In this document: piece after piece, positions 46,914 through 59,605 of the stretch | Numbering within the stretch: position 1 is the stretch's first letter | How the letters are laid out: each line of letters starts with the position of its first letter | From: Lepraria neglecta | Lineage: Eukaryota; Ascomycota; Lecanoromycetes; Lecanorales; Stereocaulaceae | Assembly (NCBI GenBank): GCA_033220425.1 | Contig: CM065652.1 | Span: 3,968,001 to 4,032,000 of the forward strand | Length of the DNA stretch: 64,000 nt | Direction of reading: 5' to 3' | Translations under genes and position numbers: made by a program | Notes under the pieces: generated by a model | The model's input: the letters and a program-made list of their open reading frames with translations, nothing else | What the model was told of the DNA's origin: nothing | The model's database searches: none

Positions 46914-48023
46914 ATGTACGCAAGGGTACATATCTATCACGTTCTTTGCACATGTTTCAAGTTCGGTCAGCTTTTCACACATACGAGAATGATCTTACAC
47001 ACCTCAAACCGTCTTATCAGGTCATCAACACACAGTGCGAAGCAATTCGAGTTCTCTCGTGTCACCCGATCTCAGAAACGCATCAGCTCACAATGCAGGA
47101 AGCCGTTCCAACTTCTAGCCGCAAAACGAACCGCGCGGAAAAAGCTTGAAGTTAATCACCGCTGGAAGAAGTCATTGAGACCGCGAGCCACACATCGCAT
47201 TAAGAACGCCAGACCCCGTGTAAAATCGAAGCATGCAGCCGATGAATCTTTCCGAGGGCATAGCAAAGTCACAAGCTCAAGTGAGCGGTGGCAAGAGTGC
47301 TCAATCTGTGCAGAGAGGAAAGGAAAGTGTGTCACTCCTGCTCTGGTCGTCAGGTCCAACGCTGAATGAGAGGACAGACGCCAGTTTCCAGACCCTGTAA
47401 CAGCAATACTAGAGTGCGGCCACGGCACCGGGATTTGCAAATCATGCATCCTGCGCTTTATCACTGACTCGCTTGAAAGGGAGGGTCAATGGGACCGAGT
47501 GACGTGCATTGAGTGCAAGCAATTTCTAAGCAAAGACCAGCTGGCTAAGCTTTTGCGTCGAGGTGATATCAAAAGGTTTCGTCTACCAATGCCAGAACAT
47601 ATCTCCTACTATGAATGTTGCTAAACCGTATAAAGTCTTGAGGCAATCGCGGCTCGAAAAGCCGAAGAAGCCGACCCTCGCTTCCGATACTGTCCTTCCG
47701 CCCACTGCGATGCTAGACAGATTCACGAGGATATCAAAACCCCACTAATGGTCTGTAACACTTGTGGTTTCCGGTCATGCCTCAAGCACGGCTCAGCGTG
47801 GCACGAGAACTTGACTTGCGAGGCTTATGACGATTGTCATCCTGACGATATAGAATCGAAGATGTCGTTGGAGAAGGTGAGAGCCACGGCAAAGAGATGT
47901 CCCAGTGCCGGATGTGGGTTTTATATCGAGAAAGATGGGGGCTGTGATAATATGTTTTGTCGTCGTTGTATGCGTACTTGGATGTGGGGAACCGTGGAAT
48001 TTGAGACAGCAGGCGCCAATTAA
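46914..48023 (+). pseudogene. RING/IBR (RBR-type) E3 ligase-like gene, probably decayed
   Basis: Pieces of an RBR protein are collinear. WQECSICAERKGKCVTP (about 47292) looks like the start of RING1. ILECGHGTGICKSCILRFI (about 47407) and WDRVTCIECKQFLSKDQLAKLL (to about 47560) continue it. Then FRYCPSAHC, LMVCNTCGFRSCLKHGSAWH and CPSAGCGFYIEKDGGCDNMFC (about 47680-47980) form the IBR and the last cysteine pairs. A stop (TGA, about 47368) separates the first two pieces, and a stop (TAA, about 47624) separates the second and third. A 48-bp intron with a poor donor could bypass the first, but I found no good intron for the second. The last RING2 cysteines and catalytic region are missing. Confidence 0.55.
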
Positions 48024-49537
48024 ACAATAGATAAGGTTTTCTACTATGTCATGTAAATTTAGAATATAACCACAACACTTCGATTCTTGCCACGATAACG
48101 GAATTCTGCTTTGCGAGGAGATGTAGAGACCTCCCACAAAGCCACTAGGCAGAAGCACAGATCTGATTGCCAAGCCTGTACCTGAAGCTAGTCTGATTAT
48201 GGTACTAGCTTGTTTCTAGCTCAGTCTTGAGGACTCTTGTCTTTGCAACGGACAAGCCTATCTCAGACTCGTCATGTCACGTCGTCAATCAATCGCCAAG
48301 GTTGGAGGAGGGATGGTTCAGCTAGACCCGGGTTCCCCTCCCCGCTTCTGCCACCCTAGCCCAATCACGACTCCCCAGTCTCAGCAGCGGCTCTACAATA
48401 TCTCTAGGGACACACTATACCACCATCCACAATTCGCTGACCCAAACAGAGATCCACAGACCCGAAATTCCGGGCTAAAGTCAAGGAAGTCAAACAAGGT
48501 GACAAGGCTGGTGCTCCGGGTTGATGATCAGCTGGTAAAGGTAGCTGAGCCCATCTTTGGCTTTCAATAGCTTTAGTCACTATACCCTGAATCTGTACAG
48601 ATTTAATTAATGGTGTCCGCATGCACAGAGCGCGGGCGTGGCTACAATCCCGACAAGAACGACCAAAACGAGTCTTGGGAAGAAACATACCTAAGAAGGT
48701 GTGGGAGAAGATGACCGAGAAAGAGAAGGAAGAGACGGATACAAGAAGCTTGGGGAGAGCAGGGAGGGCAAGAAATCCGTTAGCAATACCGACAGAGCCA
48801 AGAGCGCTAGGTAGATGGCGAAGAAGGCGGAGGGGAAGCAGACCGATGGAGACAAGTGTGATGATAGATAATAGGGCTAGCGGGGATAAGAGGATGGACA
48901 TGACCTAAAGCTTGGCTAAAAGCGCGGTAGGAACAGAGCCTCCGATCCCAACGAGAGCAACAAGAAGCAGAACAACAGCGCCGGCAAGGCTCAAGAGTTC
49001 TACATAGTGGGCTCGAAGTAAGAATCTGCTGACCTATCACTGAAATAACCTTCTGCAGATCGGCTGCCACAGAAGGGCCAGAGCGCCACATGGAAAAGCT
49101 CACCTGGATAAGTAGAGGATACTGTAGTTGAGATTGTTTGTGACTTCAAGGAGCTCGAGGAAACGCTTTTTCAGGCCAAAGAAATATCCGAGGATTGTGA
49201 TGAAGAGTAGCTTGTCGGGGAAGAGTGCGGTGCATAAGCTGGAAGCTCAATGTTTCGACTGAGCACATGTGAAGTCGCCTCGGCGATGGCATTATACAAC
49301 TGGTAGAAAACACTGTATCTACCTATTGACCCACTATTTCTATTCAGGTCTCTATCACCAAACGATGGCAGGCACAACATAGGTGTTCTCTAGGCCCCGG
49401 TTGTGAATTAATGACCACGCCACGGCAAACTCGAAGCTTACATACCATGGCTATCATGTAGATAAGATCTAGAGGAATTGTAGACAAGCTCATATCTTAT
49501 TCCTACGACTTGGTTCTTATGCTATGCTCTCACATTT
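48024..49537. other. Region without an intact gene
   Basis: About 1.5 kb. On the - strand a hydrophobic frame (about 48700-48985, including LLSLAGAVVLLLVALVGIGG, then a stop, then LLSPLALLSIITLVSIGLLPL) suggests a broken membrane-protein gene that I cannot identify. Confidence 0.35.
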
Positions 49538-50848
49538 CTACTCTTGCTTAACCAAACTCACAGGCGCAATATAAGTCCTCCTCGACTTGACGAAATAATT
49601 CAGACTTGCCGCCGCAATCACAAACGCGAAGATCACGATAGCCCAATTCATACCCTCAGCACCCGGCATCGACGTCTCCGGAAAGAAAGAGAAGACGAAG
49701 CCAAGGAAAAGGAACGCCAAAGCAACATCGTTGATGATGCCTCCCCAGTCGCCAAGAGACCAGCGGCGAGGCAGCAATTCCTCTCCCCGCTAGCGCTTAA
49801 TTCTTATGCTGCCGATGGATGCAATGTAGGAGAAGAGCAGAGCCGCGTTAGGTAGGCTGATGATGGCATTTAGCGCGACGTCGGAGCCGAAGTTGAGTGC
49901 TGTGATTAGGAGGGATACGACTAGCACGACTATAAGGGAATTGACAGGGATATCCCAGCCTAATCGGACATATATAGATGACATCAGCAAGGATTGCAAG
50001 AAGGGTTGAGGTTGGTGGCTCTAAATTTACGTGTTCAATGTAGGAAGAGAACGGAAACCCCTTGTCCCGAGCAAAGGCCCAAACTTGGCGCGAGGAAGCA
50101 GCCACAGTCGTTATCATTCCAACAAGTGACAACAAGATCAATAATGTCGTCATGACAGTGGTGCCAGCAATCGAGTTCGTCGAATTGTACAGCACTTGAA
50201 TAACATGAATTCCAGTCTGTGTGTCGGTGTTTAGTCCCAACACAGTGTCTTGCCAGTCTGGACTGAGACAGAAACACAACGTGATGAGCATGATCATCCC
50301 CAGCGTTGCACTGAACACCGAACCCCACATCATAGCAGATGAAGTACACGCGAGGCGTCTTTGAGCTCTTCTGACATGTGAGCACTAGCGTCTGGACCAA
50401 GAAAACGTCACAGTGGTGTGGTGATCCCAACGACGGCCGAGAGGCCCGTGTTTCCCCATCCACCATTATCTTAGAACTGAGTGAAGACTTCCTTGGCTGG
50501 CGCATGTTCGCTCGTAACCCAGAAGACAATTAGAAAGACGAAGAAGCCAACGGTCACCCAGATGACGCCTGCGGTACCACCGTTGGTGAGACCGTACTGT
50601 GCGGCTAGGAGGATGTTTTCCCAAGTAGATTGGAAAATCATGACGAAGCCGACGATTGAGATGAAGTGGAATTTTCGACGGAGCTCTTGCCGCTTGCCCA
50701 TCCGGCTCATGTCATGAACGTCTTGCCTGGTACCTGTCTTCTGCTCTTGCAGCGCATTACGCGCCTCATTTGCTTCTCCATCGGAGGCTGAGCTGACCTC
50801 GACTTGATCAAACTCGATGAATTTGCTATGCCTTGGTGAGAGCTCCAT
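49538..50848 (-). pseudogene. Amino-acid/GABA permease pseudogene with internal deletion
   Basis: N-terminus intact from 50848: MGKRQELRRKFHFISIVGF, STWENILLAAQYGLTNGGTAG, then VIWVTVGFFVFLIVFWVTSE. In this APC-superfamily group about 140 residues (the SMAEM, GGQYHWVS and following membrane segments) normally lie between NGGTAGLIW and the GFF segment, and here they are missing with the frame kept. Next come a stop (TAA at about 50478), DNGGWGNTGLS, another stop (about 50430) and HMSEELKDAS. A frameshift leads into FSATLGMIMLITLCFCL and AASSRQVWAFARDKGFPFS. A further shift leads into WDIPVNSLIVVLVVSLLIT and VALNAIISLPNAALL, then a stop (about 49797), and RRWSLGDWG to the end (SLVKQE). A full permease is about 510-540 aa. 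This copy is not functional. Confidence 0.88.
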
Positions 50849-52390
50849 TTGGACGATGCTTCATACAATGTATGTAATCAAAACTTACGAATATAACGCA
50901 GTGTTTGGCAAGAGTCACGAATCTCAGAGAAAAAACCTACAGCCAAATGCTCCAAACAGATGGAAAGTGGCGAGCGAGGACCGTCGCACTTTGTAGAGCG
51001 GGTCATAGTTCTGAATCCTCGGATTGGTAATCGTATACTATGAATGCAAGGCGTATCAAGTATCAGGGGTTATTTGATCTTCCATTATCACACTGCATAT
51101 GACAGCGAATGGGTCGGTAGGGCTGCAGCTTGGCTGCATACCGCTTTTTCCTCATTCTCCCCGGCGGCCGAAGGCACCGTGGCCTAGATTCATCTATCAT
51201 GCGGTTGAAAAGGCATTGAGCTTCACAACCTTCAGAATTAGCTACCGTCGACTTGGGCTCCTCGTCGGACGTCCATTGGCGAAACTCAATTTACATCAAA
51301 CTCGTGTACTGCATGTTGCTGAACGTCTCCAGTAAAATACTCCACAGCAGAGTCCTGGAAGTTACCCCACAGCAAAAGAATTGGCGGGCTTGTCCATCTC
51401 ACCAGTTACAACAATTACAACGCATGGTGCTCACGATAACTTTCACCGGTGCCTCCCACCGAACGGACAATACTTGAGCGAACGATGTCCGTGAACAACT
51501 CTCGGAGATGAGTCCGAAGCGCCTTTCGGAAGCATCTGGCACTCAATAAGAGAACGATGACCGCACAGACCTGATTTATCTTGCAAGCTGTCCAAAGAAG
51601 TAACGGTTCGGGACTGAAAATCCGCCAAGCACGCAGCCGGGTCAAAGCATTGTCTTCCGAGAGTTTTCAACAGCCTCTCAGCACCTGGAAGGTAAGTAAG
51701 AAGCACTTTGTTTCGCTCTAGAAAACCTCCCTGCTTTTCGCTAGTGTTTATCGAAGCAGAACCATCTCAGAACTTGGGCGTGTCGCTTCTGTCAAGTTTG
51801 CCAACCCGGAAAGTGATCGGCAATGTCTACTAATTTTAGCTCCGTTACCCCTGACTAGTCAATCAGGTAAATTTATGACACGCGTGTCCCGAAGCCACCG
51901 ATCACTTCCGTCACCATCAATCGACCAACAAGCATCAATTGTCCGCAACCAAGCTTTCAAACTCACCATGTATCCAGCTTAGCAGCTTGCACTTGCCCCC
52001 AATTGACTACTCTCGGCCCCCAACGTGGCAGTGGACGCGGGTCCAACCGTGGTCTTCCTTGCTAGCGCTTCCCGAGTCGCTGATTCTTATATCATTGCGG
52101 AGTCAACTTGACCAGATCTTGCATGGACTATTGGCGGCAAAATGCAGGAACACGAATGTGACGTTGATTGAGACAACGACATTTTGCCGAGTATCCGGAA
52201 AATAATCATAAATTCGCGGAAAGTAGTTAAGGTATGCATCTTCGATTCACCTTCTCTCTCTTGTCGTTTTTGCATCTAGTCTCGGCTGTACCTTCGCCCG
52301 GCTACTCGTTTTTCTTACTTGGAATCCTTTCTTTTTACCTTCTCCTTATGAATTGTTCTACTGTCTTTTAATATCTAATATTCTGCCATC
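50849..52390. other. Gene-poor stretch, laccase promoter at right end
   Basis: About 1.5 kb between the permease remnant and the laccase start. The last few hundred bases are pyrimidine-rich (about 52240-52380), as is usual just upstream of fungal start sites. No other feature. Confidence 0.5.
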
Positions 52391-54315
52391 ATGTCACTCG
52401 CTTTACTACTGCAGACTGGCTTAATTGCTGCCGCCTCTGCAGCTGCGTTTAGTTCATTTAATCCTACTAACATCAAACCGAGCTCCTTTCTACCCCAGTT
52501 GTTGACAAATGGAGCCTCACAACTGGGAACCTTTCAAGCACCAACCCTTCCATTCTTCCTTGATCAGAATCCATTTGCCAACAACTTCCCTTGGGGTGGC
52601 CGAACAGCACACAATACAAACCCATACACACAATCACCAACAACTGGACAAGTCCGATCCTATGACTTCACTATCAAGCGAGGTACGATAGCTCCCGATG
52701 GATACCAGAAAGATGTCATGCTCGTCAATGGACAATTCCCTGGGCCTACAATCGAAGCCAATTGGGGTGATACAATTCAAGTCAATGTCCACAATGAAAT
52801 AATTGGCCCGGAAGAGGGAACCGCGCTTCATTGGCATGGTCTGCTTCAGACTGGTAGCCCTTGGGAAGATGGCGTGCCGGCAGTACAGCAGTGCCCTATT
52901 CCGCCTGGGGAGAGCCTGCAATACAGCTTCAAGGCGGACTTGTATGGTACATCTTGGTACCATTCGCATTACAGCGCGCAGTATGTTGGTGGACTTTTCG
53001 GGCCGATGATCATCTACGGTCCGAAGAACGCGGACTATGATATCGACCTAGGCCCAATCTTATTGACAGACTACTTCCATCCACAATACTATGATCTCAT
53101 CCAGGAAGTCATGGGCACAGATCCGACCAAATTTACCCCGAGGTCAGAAAACAACCTCATCAATGGAAAGATGGACTATAATTGCTCTCTGGTTACGGAC
53201 GGGACCCCATGCCAGAATAACGCGGGACTTTCAAAATTCCAATTCACCCCTGGAAAGAAGCACCGACTTCGCCTAATAAATGCCAGTGCTGAAGGCATTC
53301 AGAAATTCAGCATCGATGGTCACAATTTGACCGTCATGGCCAACGACTTCGTCCCTATTCAGCCATATCAGACTCAGGTAGTGACTCTGGGAGTAGGCCA
53401 GCGCACTGATGTTATTGTGGAGGCTAATGGGCTTGTCAATGAATCCTACTGGATGCGGTCGACAATCAGTACCTGCTCTGCCACAAACCAACCAGATGCA
53501 CTGGCTATCATCTATTACCCACGCGCCTCCAAAACACTGAAACCCACATCTACCGCATGGGTTGACACCGCGAACGAATGTGCCAACGTATGCTTCCTAC
53601 ATCTTACACATCACAGACATTAACTGACATATCTCCGCTAGGATCCCCTCACATCCACCACCCCCTTCTTCCCAATCACACCCGCCTCCGACCCTGCAAC
53701 GACAATCACGATTGATATCGGCAGCTACATCAATGCAACCGGCCACCACCTCTGGAAAATGAATAACTCATCTTTTCGCGCAGACTACAACGCCCCCCTC
53801 CTCCTCCTCGCCAAAGCAGGAAATACTTCCTACCCCAACTCCCCCGAATGGAACGTCTACAATACCGGCTCAAATGGCACCATTCGCCTTATCGTAAACA
53901 ATCCCACGCCCGCCGTACACCCGATGCATTTGCACGGCCATAACATGTATGTGCTGGCCGAGGGGCCGGGGACGTGGGACGGGACGGTGACAAACCCGCA
54001 GAATCCACAACGGAGGGACGTCCAGCTGTTGCAGAAGGAGGGGTATATTGTTGTGCAGATTGATGCGGATAATCCGGGGGTGTGGCCGTTTCATTGCCAT
54101 ATTGCTTGGCATGTTAGTGGGGGGCTTTACGTTAATATTATAGTGAGTGGGGCTGAGGGGTGAAGTATGAGGACCAGAGGGGCTAACGTGTGGAACAGGA
54201 GCGGCCGGATGATATCAGGGATTACGATATTCCGCAGACGTGGGCGCAGAATTGTAGGGATTGGGCGGCTTTTACTAACGTTGATGTTGTGGATGAGATC
54301 GATTCAGGGTTGTGA
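52391..54315 (+). CDS. Laccase (ascomycete multicopper oxidase)
   Basis: Predicted 604 aa in three exons: 52391-53587, 53642-54142 and 54199-54315. Signal peptide SLALLLQTGLIAAASAAA. The four copper-binding motifs are present: HWHG (in ALHWHGLLQTGSPWEDG), HSH (in SWYHSHYSAQY), HPMHLHGH and HCHIAWH with the type 1 cysteine. The protein ends in DSGL, the C-terminal sequence at which ascomycete laccases are usually processed or plug the water channel, so it belongs to the ascomycete laccase group rather than the ferroxidase or ascorbate oxidase groups. Secreted; oxidises phenols with reduction of O2 to water. Several N-glycosylation sequons are present. Length is normal. It may act in pigment, lignin or phenolic detoxification, and there is no pigment cluster in view. 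Confidence 0.95.
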
Positions 54316-54700
54316 GATGCTTCATCTGAACCTCATCATTATTTGACTCAGTACCGCAAGGCTCACCAATTTGTGGATGTTCAATGCTAGGGTATTCATG
54401 GTGCGCACATTCTGAATCCTACAGGATTCAGACCAAGAACTACTAGAATATTGGCCTTGAGTTATGGCCTAAAGGTGTTCAAATCTACCCCGAATGCCGA
54501 GCAATCGGGTCGAGGTCCGTAATTCTGCGGCCAGTGCTAACGGAAACATTACGACGTAATCCTTCCCTTAGATCGAATGACCATACAGTGATGAATGCGT
54601 TTTAGTAAGATCCAAATACATGCTTATAGACCCGTTGCCCTTTGTGTGGGATAAACACTGCAGGCGGAAGCAACCAATTCAGGCATTGCAGGCACGGTCT
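54316..54700. other. Convergent 3' region
   Basis: 385 bp between the ends of the laccase and the membrane protein gene. Nothing supported. Confidence 0.5.
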
Positions 54701-56626
54701 TCAAACGAAACCTCCATCTCTTGGGCTACGAAATCCTTGCGAGATACCCCCCACAATCCCTATGGTAAACAATAAGGCATATAGGATAATGAAAACGCTA
54801 CTGACTGCATTGCCTATAGTGCCGCCAAATCCGCCAAGGCGGACTGCGAGCAGGGTCTGGAGAGCGATGATCAAAACTATCAGAAAAATGACGTCCGTCC
54901 ATATTGTGGATATCTTCGCACGCTTTTCCGGTAGCAAGGATGAGACTATCACTTCATCCTGTTGCAAAGACGATAGGGTGCTACCGCCTTGCGCAGACCT
55001 CAGCCCCGATTCGGTATCCGGCCTACGCAATTCCCAAACTTCAATGTCAGTTGCAGTGGAGGTAGTGGCCGCGATTTGTCCTTCTTGGACTAGACCTGTG
55101 ATGGAAATGCTCGAATTCGCTTCCACTATCCCAAAGGATGAGTTCGTCTCTTTTACAGCAGGCTGCAGTCTCTCCATTACGTCTTGAAAACCTTTCTTTT
55201 GAGGGAAGAAAGGTTTTCTGTCTTCGTTCGTCTCTGTGGCGCTGTTGTTGGGATTTGGCTTTGCAATCTCGTCATGACGCTCTTGAAACGTAGAAATTAG
55301 CCTCTTTACCGAGCCATACGCTGTCAGAAACCTACCAAAGTAGACTTCACCGGCAGCAAATACAGGCAATGCCATCAAAAGAAGAGGCACAAGCTGGCCG
55401 AAGCTCATGGTGTTCTGATTACCGACAAGACCCCCACTAGGCACATTCGTCCTGCTATGAACGACCTGTACAATGCCAAGCGCCACTCCAAATTGCAATG
55501 TGAGAAGATCTCCTAGAAACGAGCTTTGTAACTCTTGCAAGAGGATCAAAAGCCAGGCCACTCTTCGAGACGGACCAGGGAATTTTGGCTCTAAGATATC
55601 ACAGGATCTTGTGTGCCGTCGCCTCTCCCCGAATATCTGGTAAGCTGTGCCTTGCTCCAACCTGGATTTCTTAGAGCTTATCACGGCCATTGTCACGAGG
55701 TTGTGCAAGATAGTACGTCTTCTGATGATTGCTACTAAGCCCTGCACAAGGAGTGTTTGTATAGACCAATCTGGGTCAAAGGACGATAGTCGCATGATCC
55801 TGTTGATATAAGAGACTGCCAGAAAGATGACTATCCCAGCAATGGAGACAGCCTCTACTGCGCCGGCGCTATGCGGAAGAGAGCCAATCAAAGCACACCG
55901 TATTGGTAGTGAATTGTTCTGCTTTGAATAGAGACTTCCCATTCGAGCGATAGCTAGAAGACCAAAAACGAACAGCATCGATATCACTCGCCAATTTCGA
56001 AGCCGAGGGTGCTCTATGAAGTATACGCGGAGGATGGTTAGCGTTGACAAGTGTACGGTCGACGAAAACCAGCCTAACGCGGCGACGATATTGAAGTGAT
56101 AGAGTGACATCGAACACGGACTAATGTACCCTGCGATCAGTACTGCCATCCCGGTGACAAGCTGTTGATCACTTAGAGCCAGAATCAGACGCTCCAGGCC
56201 TCTGCTTCGAAGTTCTCTAGCGAATTTGGATCTTTCATCAGGTTCGAGGCTGCGCTCGGTGTCCGGGGCCGTTTTCCACCCCATCACCCCTAATACTGCA
56301 GTCATTGAATGGTCTAGCAGCGCATTTATTGGACCCCCTCTGGGCCATGGTCGCCATTTTGTTTTTGAGAACCTAGTAATGCAGGCGCGATCAAATTGAG
56401 TCAAGACCGCATCCGGTAGAGAATCTGACAGGTATCCAACAACAATAGCGATATAGGTGAGAGCCGCAGTAGCGATGAAAGAAACAAGGACCTACCTTTG
56501 CGTCAGTACTGAACAGCTCTTTAGTTGAGACCTGTGACGACGAACACCAATGCCTGCAACGTCCGGATTGCCTTCAACGGGTTGATCGGTGGCCGTACAA
56601 TTAAGACTGGAGCCACAATTGCCCAT
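54701..56626 (-). CDS. Large fungal integral membrane protein, function unknown
   Basis: Predicted 623 aa in two exons: 56626-56546 and 56491-54701. The first exon (MGNCGSSLNCTATDQ, then NPDVAGIG) joins to VLVSFIATAALTYIAIVVGY, which matches the usual 'NPDIAGIGV...' start of this family. Around eight hydrophobic segments are present. A conserved phrase is LERLILALSDQQLVTGMAVLIAGY, followed by SMSLYHFNIVAALGWFSSTVHLSTL. A long polar loop or tail with Ser/Glu and Lys runs at about residues 455-560, and the last segments are at the C-terminus (DVIFLIVLIIALQTLLAVRL and ALLFTIGIVGGI). The family is common in Pezizomycotina and uncharacterised. It is probably in the plasma membrane. Confidence 0.82.
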
Positions 56627-57810
56627 CCTTATACGAGGCTAAATGACCGATTCACGTCGTCAATAGTTTTAATTCCTTGGTTTGGGGTATCATGACAGCG
56701 CGTTGCAGCAATAGCCTTGACTGAACAGGGGCCTGCCTCTCGAGACTGTTGAATGCATTGAGGCAAGGTCTTGCATGATGTGAAGGTTGTAATGGACCTC
56801 GTTTGCGAGATCTTATCAGGACCCCACTTAGTGTAGGTGACTCTAACTATAAGTAGATAGCCGTCAGACTAGAACCTGCCTACTCGCAGAGCAGCCTCTG
56901 GCCGACTAATAAAGGATAAGAGATGAGCAACTCTTCTGTTTGACTCCATACCATTATACGCAACACGGTGGACTATGATGCTGTTGTTTCGCTGAATTTG
57001 ATATCGCGAAGAACATGTCCTCTTCACCATCAGAACCTCCTTCGATTGTGAAAGCAGAACTGTTCTCGTACTCTGGATGCGGGCTTCAGGCTTCTAAAGT
57101 ACTAGACCATCCAGAGCAGAGACGAATTTGCCCAGACGCATGACAAGAACTTATAGTCTCGAAACGCTCTCGGGCAGGTGCAATCATTGCGCAGCTGCAC
57201 GAGGTCAACGTTTTGAAGGAACAGACAGATCCTGAAGACTCATCAGTCTTTGAGATTAACCCGTGAGATTGGATTCTTAATACAAAGCGCCGCATGTATT
57301 CAATTCCTAACCTGTGACCATGCGCCTTCTTCATGCACAGATACTGATGAAGCGACCCTGAAATCTTACGGTTAGCGGCATAAGCGGGCCTCAGGCCTAA
57401 AGAAGGAGATGGCTTGGGTCTCAGAGCACACACGATAACGTCAGCCTTGGAGGGTGTGCTGAGAACTGACCAACCACGTCTGCCTGAGGTCAGCATTGAC
57501 GGCAGAAGAATTGACAGAAAAAGATCTCATGGTCAGCCAGGCCCTAAGAATAGTGCCTTGCGGTGAAGAGATCTAATCATGTACCAAAGTAAGCCTGCCG
57601 CACGCTAGGGTGCGGCGCAGGGGGGACCAAGGAAGCTCACCGCTAGGTGCGGTTCGCTAAGGTGGGACGCCGAAGGAGGCCCGGTTCTAACTCGCCCTGA
57701 AGGAAATGCTCTCATCGCTGCTTCTTTGCTTTTCTTCTTCTTTCATGTTGAGCATGCGGTTTTCGGATTGCTGTCAGTGTATCGCTATTGTTATTTAAAC
57801 TCATTTGGCC
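56627..57810. other. Intergenic region
   Basis: About 1.2 kb between divergent starts. A 136-codon frame at 57086-57496 (-) has no features. At about 57590-57680 there is a GC-rich stretch with repeated GGTGCGG-like words. No gene supported. Confidence 0.5.
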
Positions 57811-59605
57811 ATGGCTGAACAATATTCCGGACTCGAGGTTGCTCCCGCTGAGCACACCCAGCAATCACCAGAACTTATCGATCAATCTGCCAATGCGCCA
57901 GAAAGAACGGCCAATGGCTCTCCAGGATTGGATAAGAAGTGGCCACTACCGGTGAGCAACAGTTCTCAACCATTAACACTCCCTTGGACCTTTTGACTGA
58001 CCAATTCTCAGGCCTCACCCGATTCTGAGCATCCCGCGATATCCCCCGGGCGAGCAGACTTCAAACCAAGGACCAGCCACGAAGCGCCTGAATCGAATCC
58101 TCCATGGTCACCTCGGCCAAACACATACTTGTCATCGGACAACGAGACATTGAAAGAGCACTACAACCCAAGACCAATATCAGCAGAGGCACCTACGGGA
58201 GGCGAGAAAGGTCGTCCACAGCGGCGGCGGCGAATGCTTTGGATTATAATTGGAGTCATCGTGTTCCTTGTCATAGCCATTGCCGTGGGTGTTGGTGTTG
58301 GCGTTGGAGTCACGAGGCATAAGTCTTCGAGGTACAGCCTTCCTTGTTCGGGATGCCTGACTTAAGCTGACTGTATCCGATAGTTCTTCGGCCGCGTCGT
58401 CCTCGGCGTCGTCCTCGGCTTCGAACCTACCCCACGGGATCTTTAATGACAGCTCGGTAGCGATCGTGTCGTTAGGCGATGGCGACAAACGCTTGATGTA
58501 TCAAGAGAATACGGGGAACATTCGAGAAGCATTATACACCGCATCGACAAAACTATGGACGAGCGATATCAACAACATTGTGGCAACCAACGCAAAGAAC
58601 AATACACCGCTAGCTACACTTCTTGTGAATAGCACAGGCACACCGTTTGCGGCAGATACAGGACCCGTGGTATTCCTTTTCTACATCGCGCAGAACAACG
58701 TTCTCGCGAGCAGGCAGTTCATTTCTGGTGCTTGGACGACTAGAGACAATTTCTCTCCAACAGGGTCAGCCAATGCCACTTTCGACACCGCAGCAGACAC
58801 ACGAGCGCTGGCAGTAACATCGATCGCAAATTCCACTGTTTCGGGAGAAGCGTACGTCTTCTATGTCGCTCAGAATGGCAGCGCGGTAGCGTTGAATATA
58901 CTTCCTGATGTCTCTGGTGACGGCATTGTCGCAAGTCCTGGCCCAATCCTGCCAAACAGCCTGCAAGGAGGCCACATCTTGGCTCTTGCTGCCGGAATAA
59001 CGGGGTCTCGGCCTCAGGTCGGTGTGCTTACTTCGAATGGCACTATATACTATAACCTATACTTTTCTTTCTTTGGTAACAGCTCGTGGACTGAGCCTGA
59101 ACGTGAGTGGCCCCCAATCAGGAATCAGAAGTATGGAAGTACTGATGGTTGCGCAGTCCAAACAATTCTTGTCCCCCCTCTTCCTCCTTCAGAACAAATC
59201 GTATATCCCACAAGTCTCACTCTCGCCAATGCCTATCCTGCCAGTTCCACACAAACAGCTCCCGTCCCTACCCCCACAGGTACTTCAGCGGCGTACAACG
59301 AGACTCTGATAGGTGACGTCGACATAGCTCAAGTCTTTGTCAGTAACGCCAACTCGGACTCCTATACCCTCTTCGGCTTCTGGGTCAACGGGACAGATTT
59401 GGCCGCATACACGACAAAAAATATTGGCCTGTCGACACAGCCACAATCGCCTTTCCCATATTCGAGGCTTGCGGGGACAACGGTGGGGACTAGCTCGAAC
59501 ATATATTTGTATCATCAAATTAATGGGACGTTCATTGCTGAGGATATGTATAATCTAGATGGAGGCTTCTTTACGACGACGTATTTTACCATATCAACCT
59601 CCTGA
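57811..59605 (+). CDS. Type II membrane protein with fungal fucose-lectin-like domain
   Basis: Predicted 560 aa in three exons: 57811-57951, 58012-58331 and 58384-59605. Polar, Pro-rich cytoplasmic N-terminus (about 130 residues), a basic stop (GRPQRRRRM), one membrane segment (LWIIIGVIVFLVIAIAVGVGVGVGV, about 134-158), a Ser-rich linker (SSSAASSSASSSAS), and an outer domain of about 370 residues with repeated 'NNTPLATLLVN', 'VVFLFYIAQNNVLASRQF' and 'EAYVFYVAQNGSAVALNI' strands. These strand repeats resemble the fungal fucose-specific lectin propeller. Many NST/NGT/NAT glycosylation sites are present. It is probably a cell-surface protein. Lectin activity is inferred from the fold pattern only. 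Confidence 0.78.

Noticed and set aside
57086-57496. 136-codon frame on the - strand
   Set aside because: Composition typical of random sequence; no motif.
57590-57680. GC-rich stretch that looked like a structured RNA or tRNA
   Set aside because: No cloverleaf arms or conserved tRNA boxes could be made from it.
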